From positions 1 to 8,085 of the forward strand of contig JALOOE010000074.1 of the NCBI GenBank assembly GCA_025454565.1: a stretch of DNA of 8,085 nt. The letters are read 5' to 3'. Both the position numbers and the translations under genes were made by a program. Each line of letters begins with the position of its first letter. The first letter of the stretch is position 1. The DNA is from Anaerolineae bacterium. GTDB taxonomy: Bacteria > Chloroflexota > Anaerolineae > CG2-30-64-16. Under the pieces are notes generated by a model. That model saw only the letters and a program-made list of their open reading frames with translations, had not been told where the DNA came from and did no database searches. Positions 1-5,227 of this stretch are shown here, piece by piece.

Positions 1-459
1 GATGCCGTGCCGGCAGGCGGGCAGCGCCCATTCGATCGATTTGATCGCCCAATCCTTGGGCACCTCGCGATCTTTCCACTCGCGGTCGTCATTCGGTTCG
101 TTCCAGATCTGGATATGCTTGACGCCGGCTTTGGCGAGGCCATCCAGCACCTGGTTGGGGATCGCGCCGGAACGGATGCCGTTGGCCTCGCTCAGGCGCA
201 GGGCTGGCTCCACGCCGATGGATCGGAGATCGCGGATCATCCCTTCGATGCCGGGGCGCGCATCAGTCGGGATGCGGTTGGGGTCCAACTTGCCGGTCAG
301 CGGGTCGTAGTTGCGCATGCCGCTGACATCATGGCCGATGAAGAGCGTACCGATGCCAAGCTCCTCGATCTCCTTGAGCCACACGTCCCACTTCGGCACG
401 TTATCGTGCTGCAGGGTGGCGCGCCAGTGGAAGCCGACGCGCGTCAGTCTGGGGGCCAT
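1..459 (-). CDS. Clan-A-like glycoside hydrolase, N-terminal part (runs off the left edge)
   Basis: The minus-strand frame is open from the ATG at 459 to the window edge, giving 153 residues with no stop. Residues 115-123 read HIQIWNEPN; the WNEP motif is the hallmark of the acid/base glutamate (here E121) at the end of strand 4 in (beta/alpha)8 glycoside hydrolases of clan GH-A. The preceding segment alternates strand-like and helix-like stretches (GTLFIGHDV, VEPALRLSEAN) as expected of a TIM barrel. No signal peptide is visible, so any secretion would need another route. Start choice: GGAGGG at 466-471 lies 6 bases upstream, inside the end of the preceding gene, whose TAG ends only 2 bases before this ATG, so the two are probably translationally coupled. 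The second catalytic glutamate would lie beyond the window, so activity, substrate and GH family cannot be stated. A non-catalytic relative is possible. Confidence 0.72.
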   Translation of the reverse strand, partial: MAPRLTRVGFHWRATLQHDNVPKWDVWLKEIEELGIGTLFIGHDVSGMRNYDPLTGKLDPNRIPTDARPGIEGMIRDLRSIGVEPALRLSEANGIRSGAIPNQVLDGLAKAGVKHIQIWNEPNDDREWKDREVPKDWAIKSIEWALPACRHGI

Positions 460-461
460 GG

Positions 462-1115
462 CTATCCCTCCAACAGCTTTCGAGCCGCATCGAGCTCGGC
501 CTGGGCCTGATCCAGCAGTCCCAGCAGCCGAGCGCGCGTAGCCTCGTCCAGCTTGGGGCCGGGGCCCGGATCCGGCGTCGGCCCTGGGGTAGGTCCAGGC
601 GTTGGTACTGGTGTTGGTCCGGGGATAGGCCCTGGCGGAGGCGGCGTAATCTCAATGCTGCGTTGGAAGACGATGACGTAACACGTATTCTTGAAGGGGG
701 CGCCCTTCGCCCCTGTCACCATGTGAGTGAGCTTGTCAGAGGTGACGTCCGGGATGTCTACCGTGTAGACGCCGCCGCCGAACATCGGGTAGTTGCCCCA
801 ATACTGGTCGAATCCAGGTCCCTTGGTGCGCTCGACGCGCACGCCACCGTTTGTGATGCGAAAAGGATGGCCCTCCAGGGGCGTGCCGTCTTTGTCCAGC
901 ACCCGAACGTAGATGTGGCGCTTATCGTTGGCTTCGCCGGGGTCGACCCAGCTCGCCTCCACCAAGCGATATTCGGCCTGGGCAGGCGCCTCAAGACGCA
1001 CGCCCAGATCATCCAGGCGAGGATCCCACTTGCGTTCCATGGCGGTAGCATTCCTTTCTGGCGATCGCCTTCGGAAGATGTCGTTCAGCAACTGGCGCCA
1101 ACCCTTGCTTGTCAC
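462..1115 (-). CDS. Hypothetical protein: beta-rich domain, proline-rich linker and short C-terminal helix
   Basis: This first gene of the left operon encodes about 217 residues. From the N-terminus it has a basic amphipathic stretch (GWRQLLNDIFRRR), then a roughly 115-residue domain rich in beta-like segments (HIYVRVLDKDGTPLEGHPF, GGVYTVDIPDV, NTCYVIVFQRS), then a linker of repeated P-G-P-T-P type units, and finally a charged helix (EATRARLLGLLDQAQAELDA) that may be a coiled coil. From memory, similar WDPRLDxLGV domains recur in Chloroflexota near peptidoglycan or sugar hydrolases, where an Ig-like or carbohydrate-associated role is plausible; that is inference. No signal peptide is seen. 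Start: the GTG at 1115 has GGAGGA immediately upstream (3-base gap), whereas the in-frame ATG at 1130 (5 codons longer) has no Shine-Dalgarno match; a third option is the ATG at 1040. A promoter at 1153-1181 fits either of the first two. The next gene starts 2 bases after the stop, so the two products probably act together. Confidence 0.72.
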   Translation of the reverse strand: MTSKGWRQLLNDIFRRRSPERNATAMERKWDPRLDDLGVRLEAPAQAEYRLVEASWVDPGEANDKRHIYVRVLDKDGTPLEGHPFRITNGGVRVERTKGPGFDQYWGNYPMFGGGVYTVDIPDVTSDKLTHMVTGAKGAPFKNTCYVIVFQRSIEITPPPPGPIPGPTPVPTPGPTPGPTPDPGPGPKLDEATRARLLGLLDQAQAELDAARKLLEG

Positions 1116-1152
1116 GCTTCCTCCAGACATCTGTGGCTCGATGGATGATCAA

Positions 1153-1181
1153 AGCATAGCATATATTTGTGGAATTGGCAA
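1153..1181 (-). promoter_or_regulatory. Sigma70-type promoter for the hypothetical protein/glycoside hydrolase operon
   Basis: On the minus strand, TTGCCA (1181-1176) is followed after exactly 17 bases by TATGCT (1158-1153). TGC directly precedes the -10 hexamer, giving an extended -10. Transcription would begin near 1146, leaving about 16 bases before the ATG at 1130 or about 31 before the GTG at 1115; the second leaves room for the GGAGGA site. Not experimentally tested. Confidence 0.55.
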
Positions 1182-1231
1182 GCGTGTTCTTCGTTCGGGG
1201 TGCGGCCGTTCGGTGACACGCAGCGGTACAT

Positions 1232-1260
1232 TTGACAAAGCCTAGCCCGTGACATATGCT
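1232..1260 (+). promoter_or_regulatory. Sigma70-type promoter for the DUF3090 gene
   Basis: TTGACA at 1232-1237 is a perfect -35 hexamer, followed after 17 bases by TATGCT at 1255-1260. A start of transcription near 1267 would leave a leader of about 24 bases before the ATG at 1291. The -10 lies inside a near-perfect inverted repeat at 1249-1267, so this promoter may be controlled by a dimeric DNA-binding protein. Confidence 0.6.
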
Positions 1261-1267
1261 ATGTGAC
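1249..1267 (+). promoter_or_regulatory. Inverted repeat over the DUF3090 promoter -10 (candidate operator)
   Basis: The sequence GTGACATA-TGC-TATGTGAC has two 8-base arms that are complementary except at one position pair, with a 3-base centre. It covers the -10 hexamer at 1255-1260 completely, a typical place for a repressor site. No regulator gene adjoins it in the window, so which protein might bind is unknown; chance symmetry from the AT-rich -10 is possible. Confidence 0.35.
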
Positions 1268-1290
1268 CGAATAACCTGTGGAGCGCAATC

Positions 1291-1800
1291 ATGGCTAACC
1301 CGATCTATGAGCTTGATCCGGTCACTCACATCACCGCTGGCGCGCTGGGTGAGCCGGGGCATCGCACGTTCTTCATCCAGGCTGAACGCGATTTACAACG
1401 CATTGATCTGCTGTGCGAGAAACAGCAGGTGCAGGCGCTGGCCGATGCGATCGATGAGATGGTCGCGAATCTGGAGCAGGAATTCGGCGTCACCCGGCAT
1501 ACCGATCTGCGGGTGGACGAGGTAGCGATGCTCATCAAAGAGCCGATCGAGCCGCTATTTCGAGTCGGCGCGATGGGATTGGGCTATGACGCCAGCCGCG
1601 ATCGCATCCTCCTGGTGGCGCAGGAAGCGCTGGCGGAAGGCGAAGAACGCGACCCTCTGGAGGTGCGGTGCTTCGCCACGCGTGCCCAGATGCAGGTGCT
1701 CAGCGTCTACGCCCGCGATGTGATCGGCCGCGGCCGCCGCCCTGAGATCGTCGCGCTGCAGACCGAAGCGCATGCGCGCCGGAATGGGCATGGGGAGTGA
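1291..1800 (+). CDS. DUF3090 family protein
   Basis: The 169-residue product matches what I know of DUF3090: an opening strand ending in AGALGEPGHRTFFIQAE (residues 16-32, compare the family's AGTVGEPGxRTFFLQA), the helix KQQVQALADAIDEMV, the segment EPLFRVGAMGLGYDASRDRILLVAQE, and a C-terminal helix with ATRAQMQVLSVYARDVIGRGRRP. The biochemical role of the family is unknown. GGAG at 1277-1280 sits 7 bases before the ATG, and a strong promoter and a terminator frame it as a single-gene unit. Oddity: family members as I recall them end in a short zinc-knuckle-like segment with C-x2-C and H-x-C pairs before NGH. Here the tail reads EIVALQTEAHARRNGHGE, keeping RRNGH but with no cysteine, so a metal site seems lost. 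The actinobacterial neighbours I associate with this family are not in the window. Confidence 0.85.
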   Translation: MANPIYELDPVTHITAGALGEPGHRTFFIQAERDLQRIDLLCEKQQVQALADAIDEMVANLEQEFGVTRHTDLRVDEVAMLIKEPIEPLFRVGAMGLGYDASRDRILLVAQEALAEGEERDPLEVRCFATRAQMQVLSVYARDVIGRGRRPEIVALQTEAHARRNGHGE

Positions 1801-1827
1801 TCTGAACGGGTGACATAGTGACGAGAG

Positions 1828-1860
1828 GCCCTGGGTTCGCGACGAATCCGGGGCTTTTTT
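1828..1860 (+). terminator. Intrinsic terminator after the DUF3090 gene
   Basis: A 12-pair stem (1828-1839 with 1843-1854, including two G-U pairs) with a 3-base CGA loop is followed directly by six T residues at 1855-1860. It begins 28 bases after the DUF3090 stop and should end that transcript before the repeat tract and the YyaL-like gene. Confidence 0.85.
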
Positions 1861-1914
1861 GCGCCAATCGTCCGCCGCACTACGGTGCGACAGGCGTGGG
1901 CGTGGTATGGTGAC

Positions 1915-2045
1915 GACGGATGACGGATGACGGATGACGGATGACGGACGACCGACGACCGACGACGGATGACGATAGTATCCTACATAGCACGTTTGAC
2001 GCTTGACGTATCACGTTTCACGTTTCACGTTTCACGCATCACGGA
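1915..2045 (+). repeat. Intergenic heptad-repeat tract (GACGGAT units, then TCACGTT units)
   Basis: Positions 1915-1970 are eight consecutive 7-base units: GACGGAT x4, GACGGAC, GACCGAC x2, GACGGAT; a decayed GACGATA follows. After a 12-base break, 1990-2045 is again eight 7-base units: GCACGTT, TGACGCT, TGACGTA, TCACGTT x3, TCACGCA, TCACGGA. The final unit supplies the GGA of the GGAG ribosome binding site of the next gene. No convincing promoter is seen in this interval. The 7-base period recalls the heptanucleotide STRR repeats of cyanobacteria. Confidence 0.9.
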
Positions 2046-2051
2046 GCTACC

Positions 2052-4271
2052 ATGACCACCCCAACACACACTGGCCAACCCAACCGCCTGATCGGGGAGA
2101 CCAGCCCTTATCTCCAGCAACACGCCTACAATCCGGTGGATTGGTATCCCTGGGGGCCGGAGGCGTCGGCGCGCGCGCAGGCCGAAGACAAACCGATCCT
2201 GCTGAGCGTGGGCTATTCCGCCTGCCACTGGTGCCACGTCATGGCGCACGAGTCGTTCGAGGATCCCGGCACCGCCGCGTTGATGAACGAGCTGTTCGTG
2301 AACGTCAAAGTCGACCGGGAAGAGCGCCCCGATATCGATGCGATCTACATGGAAGCCGTCCAGGCGATGACGCAGCACGGCGGCTGGCCCATGACCGTCT
2401 TCCTGACCCCCCAGGGCAAGCCGTTCTACGGTGGCACCTATTTCCCGCCCACGCCGCGCTACGGCATGCCCAGCTTCCCACAACTGCTCAACGCCATCGC
2501 CGACGCCTGGCGCAATCGACGCCGCGAGCTGGAGTCGGCGGGCGAACGCATGGTCGATGTGCTCAATCGCAGCAGCGCCCTCACGCCGGCGGAGGCCGAG
2601 CTAAAGCCCGACGTGCTGAACCGCGCCTGGCATGGCCTGCTGCGCAGCCACGATGGTACGGAGGGGGGCTTCGGCGGCGCGCCCAAATTCCCGCAGCCGA
2701 TGAATCTCGACTTCCTGCTCCAAAGCTACTTGCGGACAGGCGATCAGACCACCCTGCGCGCGGTCACGCTGACGCTGCACAAGATGGCGGCGGGCGGCAT
2801 CTACGATCAGCTCGGCGGCGGCTTCCACCGTTACAGCACCGATGATCACTGGCTGGCGCCGCATTTCGAGAAGATGCTTTACGACAACGCCCAGCTCGCG
2901 CGCACCTATCTGCACGCCTGGCAGGTGACGGGTGATGCCACGTTCAGGCGCGTCGTCGAGGAGACGCTGGACTACGTGCTGGCTGAGATGACCTCCCCGG
3001 AAGGTGGCTTCTTCAGCACGCAGGATGCGGACAGCGAAGGGCGCGAAGGCAAGTTCTTCCTGTGGACTCCCGCCGAAGTGATCGCGTTGCTGGGGGCGGA
3101 GGATGCGTCGCTTTTCTGCGCCTATTTCGATGTCACGGCACGCGGCAACTTCCATGAGGGCGGGGCCAGCGCCAACATCCTGCACACCCCAAACGATCTG
3201 CCCACCGTTGCCCGTGAGCTCAAGGTGACGCCGGAGCGGCTGGCCCAGGCGGTTTCCCGCGGTCGGACGATCCTCTTCGCTGCGCGCACGCGGCGCGTCC
3301 ATCCCGGTCGCGACGACAAAATCCTGGCCGAATGGAATGGCTTGATGTTCCACGCCTTCGCCGAGGCCGGCGCCGCGCTCGACCGCCCGGATTACATCGC
3401 CGCCGCGCAACGCGCTGCCGAGTTTGTGTTGACGAGAATGGGAGGGTGGGAGAGCGGGGGAAGCAACGAATCAGCGAATCGGCGAATCGGCGAATCAGCG
3501 AGTCAGCGAATCAGCGAATCCCGAATCCCGAATCAGCAAACGGCCGAGGAGGACAACGTTCGTCCTTCGTCCTCCGTCTTTCGTCTGTTTCGCACCTACA
3601 AAGACGGCCGCGCACATCTGAATGCCTACCTGGAAGACTACGCTGCGGTCGCCCTGGGGTTGATCGGGTTGTATCAGACGACGTTTGAGCTGTACTGGCT
3701 GGAGGCCGCCGTCTCGCTGGCCGAGGTCATGGTGGCGCGTTTCGCCGACGGCGACGCAGGCGGCTTCTTCCAGACCGCGACCGACCACGAGCAGTTGATC
3801 GCGCGGCGCAAGGATTTCGTGGACAGCGCCGTGCCTTCCGGCAACTCGCTGACGACCGAGCTCTTGCTGCGCCTGGGCAAGCTGCTCGATCGCGCGGACT
3901 ATGTTGACCGCGCCTCGGCGACCATGCGCCTGATGGCGGATGCGATGGGCCAACAGCCGCTGGCGTTCGGGCGGATGCTCGGCGCGCTGGATTTCTCGCT
4001 CAGCCCCGGCCAGGAGATCGCGGTCATCGGCGACCCGGCTGCGGCTGATACGCGCGCGCTGCTGGCCGAAATATGGCGGCGCTATCTCCCCAACAGCGTG
4101 CTGGCATTGCGACAGCCCGACGATGCCGCGGCTGCGAAGCTTGTGCCGCTGCTCGCCGAGCGCAGCCAGATCGACGGTCGCGCGACCGTCTATGTCTGCC
4201 GGAATTTCGTGTGCAAGCTGCCCGTGACTGAGCCGGAGACGTTGGGACACCTATTGGCGTCTGAGCATTGA
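2052..4271 (+). CDS. DUF255/YyaL (SPATA20-like) thioredoxin-domain protein with an internal repeat insertion
   Basis: The 739-residue protein begins with the family signature NRLIGETSPYLQQHAYNPVDW (residues 11-31) and a thioredoxin-like domain with CHWC at 58-61 (in SACHWCHVMAHESF), then VNVKVDREERPDID and GGWPMTVFLTPxGKPFYGGTYFPP. The rest is the (alpha/alpha)6-barrel-like region of the family, with GGIYDQLGGGFHRYSTDxxWLxPHFEKMLYDNA split across residues 250-280, later TYKDGRAHLNAYLEDYA, and a C-terminal VCRNFVCKLPV. The function of B. subtilis YyaL and animal SPATA20 is not established; a redox or sugar-epimerase-like role is only a guess from fold. Start: GGAG at 2043-2046 is 5 bases before the ATG. 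Oddity: residues about 463-509 (47 residues rich in Ser, Asn, Arg, Glu) separate EFVLTR from FRLFRTYKDGRA, where relatives have a short hairpin; this is a translated repeat tract. Without it the protein would have about 692 residues, the usual family size. All diagnostic motifs remain, so it is probably functional. Confidence 0.92.
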   Translation: MTTPTHTGQPNRLIGETSPYLQQHAYNPVDWYPWGPEASARAQAEDKPILLSVGYSACHWCHVMAHESFEDPGTAALMNELFVNVKVDREERPDIDAIYMEAVQAMTQHGGWPMTVFLTPQGKPFYGGTYFPPTPRYGMPSFPQLLNAIADAWRNRRRELESAGERMVDVLNRSSALTPAEAELKPDVLNRAWHGLLRSHDGTEGGFGGAPKFPQPMNLDFLLQSYLRTGDQTTLRAVTLTLHKMAAGGIYDQLGGGFHRYSTDDHWLAPHFEKMLYDNAQLARTYLHAWQVTGDATFRRVVEETLDYVLAEMTSPEGGFFSTQDADSEGREGKFFLWTPAEVIALLGAEDASLFCAYFDVTARGNFHEGGASANILHTPNDLPTVARELKVTPERLAQAVSRGRTILFAARTRRVHPGRDDKILAEWNGLMFHAFAEAGAALDRPDYIAAAQRAAEFVLTRMGGWESGGSNESANRRIGESASQRISESRIPNQQTAEEDNVRPSSSVFRLFRTYKDGRAHLNAYLEDYAAVALGLIGLYQTTFELYWLEAAVSLAEVMVARFADGDAGGFFQTATDHEQLIARRKDFVDSAVPSGNSLTTELLLRLGKLLDRADYVDRASATMRLMADAMGQQPLAFGRMLGALDFSLSPGQEIAVIGDPAAADTRALLAEIWRRYLPNSVLALRQPDDAAAAKLVPLLAERSQIDGRATVYVCRNFVCKLPVTEPETLGHLLASEH
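3467..3592 (+). repeat. In-frame repeat tract inside the YyaL-like gene (CGAATCAG octads, then TTCGTCC heptads)
   Basis: Positions 3467-3536 are nine consecutive units: CGAATCAG, CGAATCGG x2, CGAATCAG, CGAGTCAG, CGAATCAG, two shortened CGAATCC heptads, CGAATCAG. After a short spacer containing GAGGAGGACAACG, positions 3559-3586 carry four heptads (TTCGTCC x2, TCCGTCT, TTCGTCT) that are roughly complementary to the preceding GAGGAGGAC segment. Translation gives repeated ESA-type and RIS-type residues. The frame stays open across the whole tract, and conserved family sequence resumes at FRLFRTYKDG. Confidence 0.88.
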
Positions 4272-4296
4272 CTTATGGATATGGTTATGCTATCAT
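4268..4296 (+). promoter_or_regulatory. Sigma70-type promoter of the toxin-antitoxin pair
   Basis: TTGACT (4268-4273) overlaps the stop codon of the YyaL-like gene and is followed after 17 bases by TATCAT (4291-4296), with TGC just before it as an extended -10. The expected transcript start near 4303 leaves about 37 bases before the antitoxin ATG, with GAGGG at 4325-4329 as a weak ribosome binding site (10-base gap). Confidence 0.6.
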
Positions 4297-4299
4297 ATC
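4278..4299 (+). promoter_or_regulatory. Inverted repeat GATATG-N10-CATATC, candidate antitoxin operator
   Basis: Two perfect 6-base arms (4278-4283 and 4294-4299) flank 10 bases and overlap the -10 hexamer at 4291-4296. Ribbon-helix-helix antitoxins commonly repress their own operon by binding such symmetric sites at the promoter, so this is the best operator candidate for the gene that follows. The link to that protein is inference. Confidence 0.42.
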
Positions 4300-4339
4300 G
4301 TTGGGGTCAGGCAGACAGGTCGCTGAGGGTTAAGCAGCT

Positions 4340-4594
4340 ATGAAACGCACAACCATCATGGTGGATGAGAATACGTTGCTGGAGTTGAGTCAGATCGCCG
4401 ACGAGCGCAGCGTGAGCGCCAGCCAGGTGATCCGGGAGGCTCTCGCGGCGTATGTGGGCGCGGCCCGCGCGGCGTCTGCGACGCCGCGGGTGCTCCCTTC
4501 TTTTGTCGGCGTTGGTGAAGGGCCGGCCGACCTGAGCGCGCGCGCCGAGGAGTTCCTGGAGCAACTCACCTCCCGCGAGCATGGGTGGGATTGA
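4340..4594 (+). CDS. vapB: Ribbon-helix-helix (CopG-like) antitoxin, VapB-type
   Basis: The 84-residue protein opens with MKRTTIMVDENTLLELSQIA, the beta-strand and first helix of a ribbon-helix-helix fold, and continues with ERSVSASQVIREALAAYV (about residues 29-46), the turn and second helix. This half would dimerise and bind operator DNA. The acidic, flexible C-terminal half (GPADLSARAEEFLEQLTSREHGWD) is the part that in this class usually wraps around the toxin and neutralises it. Its TGA overlaps the ATG of the PIN-domain gene by one base, the standard antitoxin-first order. A promoter with an inverted repeat lies just upstream, consistent with autoregulation. The RHH call is firm; the name VapB follows from the PIN partner. 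Confidence 0.85.
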   Translation: MKRTTIMVDENTLLELSQIADERSVSASQVIREALAAYVGAARAASATPRVLPSFVGVGEGPADLSARAEEFLEQLTSREHGWD

Positions 4595-5007
4595 TGGCTG
4601 CGTTGGTAGATACCGGCATCTTACTTGCACTGGCGAATTTACGCGACGCCAACCACAAGGCTGCAATCACGCTGCTTTCCTCTCTTCATGAGGCGCTCTT
4701 GGTGTCTATGCCGGTCTTAACCGAGGCAGCCTATCTGACGAATCGCGTATTGGGAGTTGAAGCTGAGGCGCGGTTGGTTGCCAGCCTGGGGCGCGGAGAG
4801 ATGCAACTGGAAGAGGTAACACGGTCGGACTGTCTGCGCGCGGCAGAGTTGCTGCGCACTTACGCGGACGCCAACATCGGGTTTGTGGATGCTTCCCTGG
4901 TCGCGCTGGCCGAGCGTCTGAAGATTCAGCGTCTCCTGACGCTGGATCGTCGCCACTTCGAGATGATTCGCCCAAGGCATTGCAGCAGCTTTGCGATCCT
5001 GCCCTGA
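4594..5007 (+). CDS. vapC: PIN-domain endoribonuclease toxin, VapC-type
   Basis: The 137-residue product has the PIN-domain layout: VDTGILLAL near the N-terminus (D6), PVLTEAAYL (E44), FVDASLVALAERL (D99) and LLTLDRRHF (D118). These four acidic residues are the expected metal-binding set of a VapC-like RNase, which in this class cleaves RNA, often tRNA or rRNA; the target here cannot be read from sequence. Start choice: the ATG at 4594 overlaps the antitoxin stop (TGATG) and has GGTGGGA a few bases upstream; an in-frame GTG at 4585 would add three residues and is less likely. Coupled translation after the antitoxin fits the usual control of such pairs. All catalytic positions are intact, so the toxin is probably active. 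Confidence 0.88.
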   Translation: MAALVDTGILLALANLRDANHKAAITLLSSLHEALLVSMPVLTEAAYLTNRVLGVEAEARLVASLGRGEMQLEEVTRSDCLRAAELLRTYADANIGFVDASLVALAERLKIQRLLTLDRRHFEMIRPRHCSSFAILP

Positions 5008-5014
5008 ACCCCTG

Positions 5015-5224
5015 CTACCCCGCGCCCACCGCCAACACGACTGGCGTCCCCTGGCCCGGCAGCGTCTCCAGCGCCAGCAACCGCCGACCACAGCCATGCG
5101 CGCGCCGTGAAGCGCCAACCCCTGGCCATTGCCGGGCGTCTGCGGCAGACCGGGGCCGCCGGGCGTCAATCACCGCCTCATACCAAGCTGGCTGGTAACG
5201 AATGGGTTGCGCTCCTCCTCTCAT
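5015..5224 (-). CDS. Possible small protein or remnant after the ABC exporter genes (uncertain)
   Basis: A 69-codon minus-strand frame starts at an ATG at 5224, 3 bases after the stop of the downstream ABC subunit, with AGAGGA about 7 bases before it. The second half (RRLLALETLPGQGTPVVLAVGAG, split here only by description) uses almost only G or C at third codon positions, as real genes of this genome do, whereas the first half looks less gene-like. I do not recognise a family. It could be a short coupled gene, the tail of a gene lost by deletion, or chance. It occupies the convergent gap between vapC and the ABC genes, where I see no terminator, RNA gene or repeat. Confidence 0.22.
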   Translation of the reverse strand: MRGGAQPIRYQPAWYEAVIDARRPRSAADARQWPGVGASRRAHGCGRRLLALETLPGQGTPVVLAVGAG

Positions 5225-5227
5225 CCA

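Noticed and set aside
1876..1889. Small hairpin CGCAC-TACG-GTGCG as a second terminator
   Set aside because: Only a 5-bp stem with no following T run; the strong terminator at 1828-1860 already ends the transcript.
1915..2045. Plasmid-type iteron origin or integration site
   Set aside because: No replication initiator, integrase or AT-rich unwinding region adjoins the array, and similar heptad arrays also occur inside genes.
3467..3536. CRISPR array
   Set aside because: Units of 7-8 bases are directly adjacent with no spacers, far shorter than CRISPR repeats, and no cas gene is present.
2601..4250. Long minus-strand frames (269 and 251 codons)
   Set aside because: Antisense to the YyaL-like gene, whose family motifs are on the plus strand; no recognisable protein in these frames.
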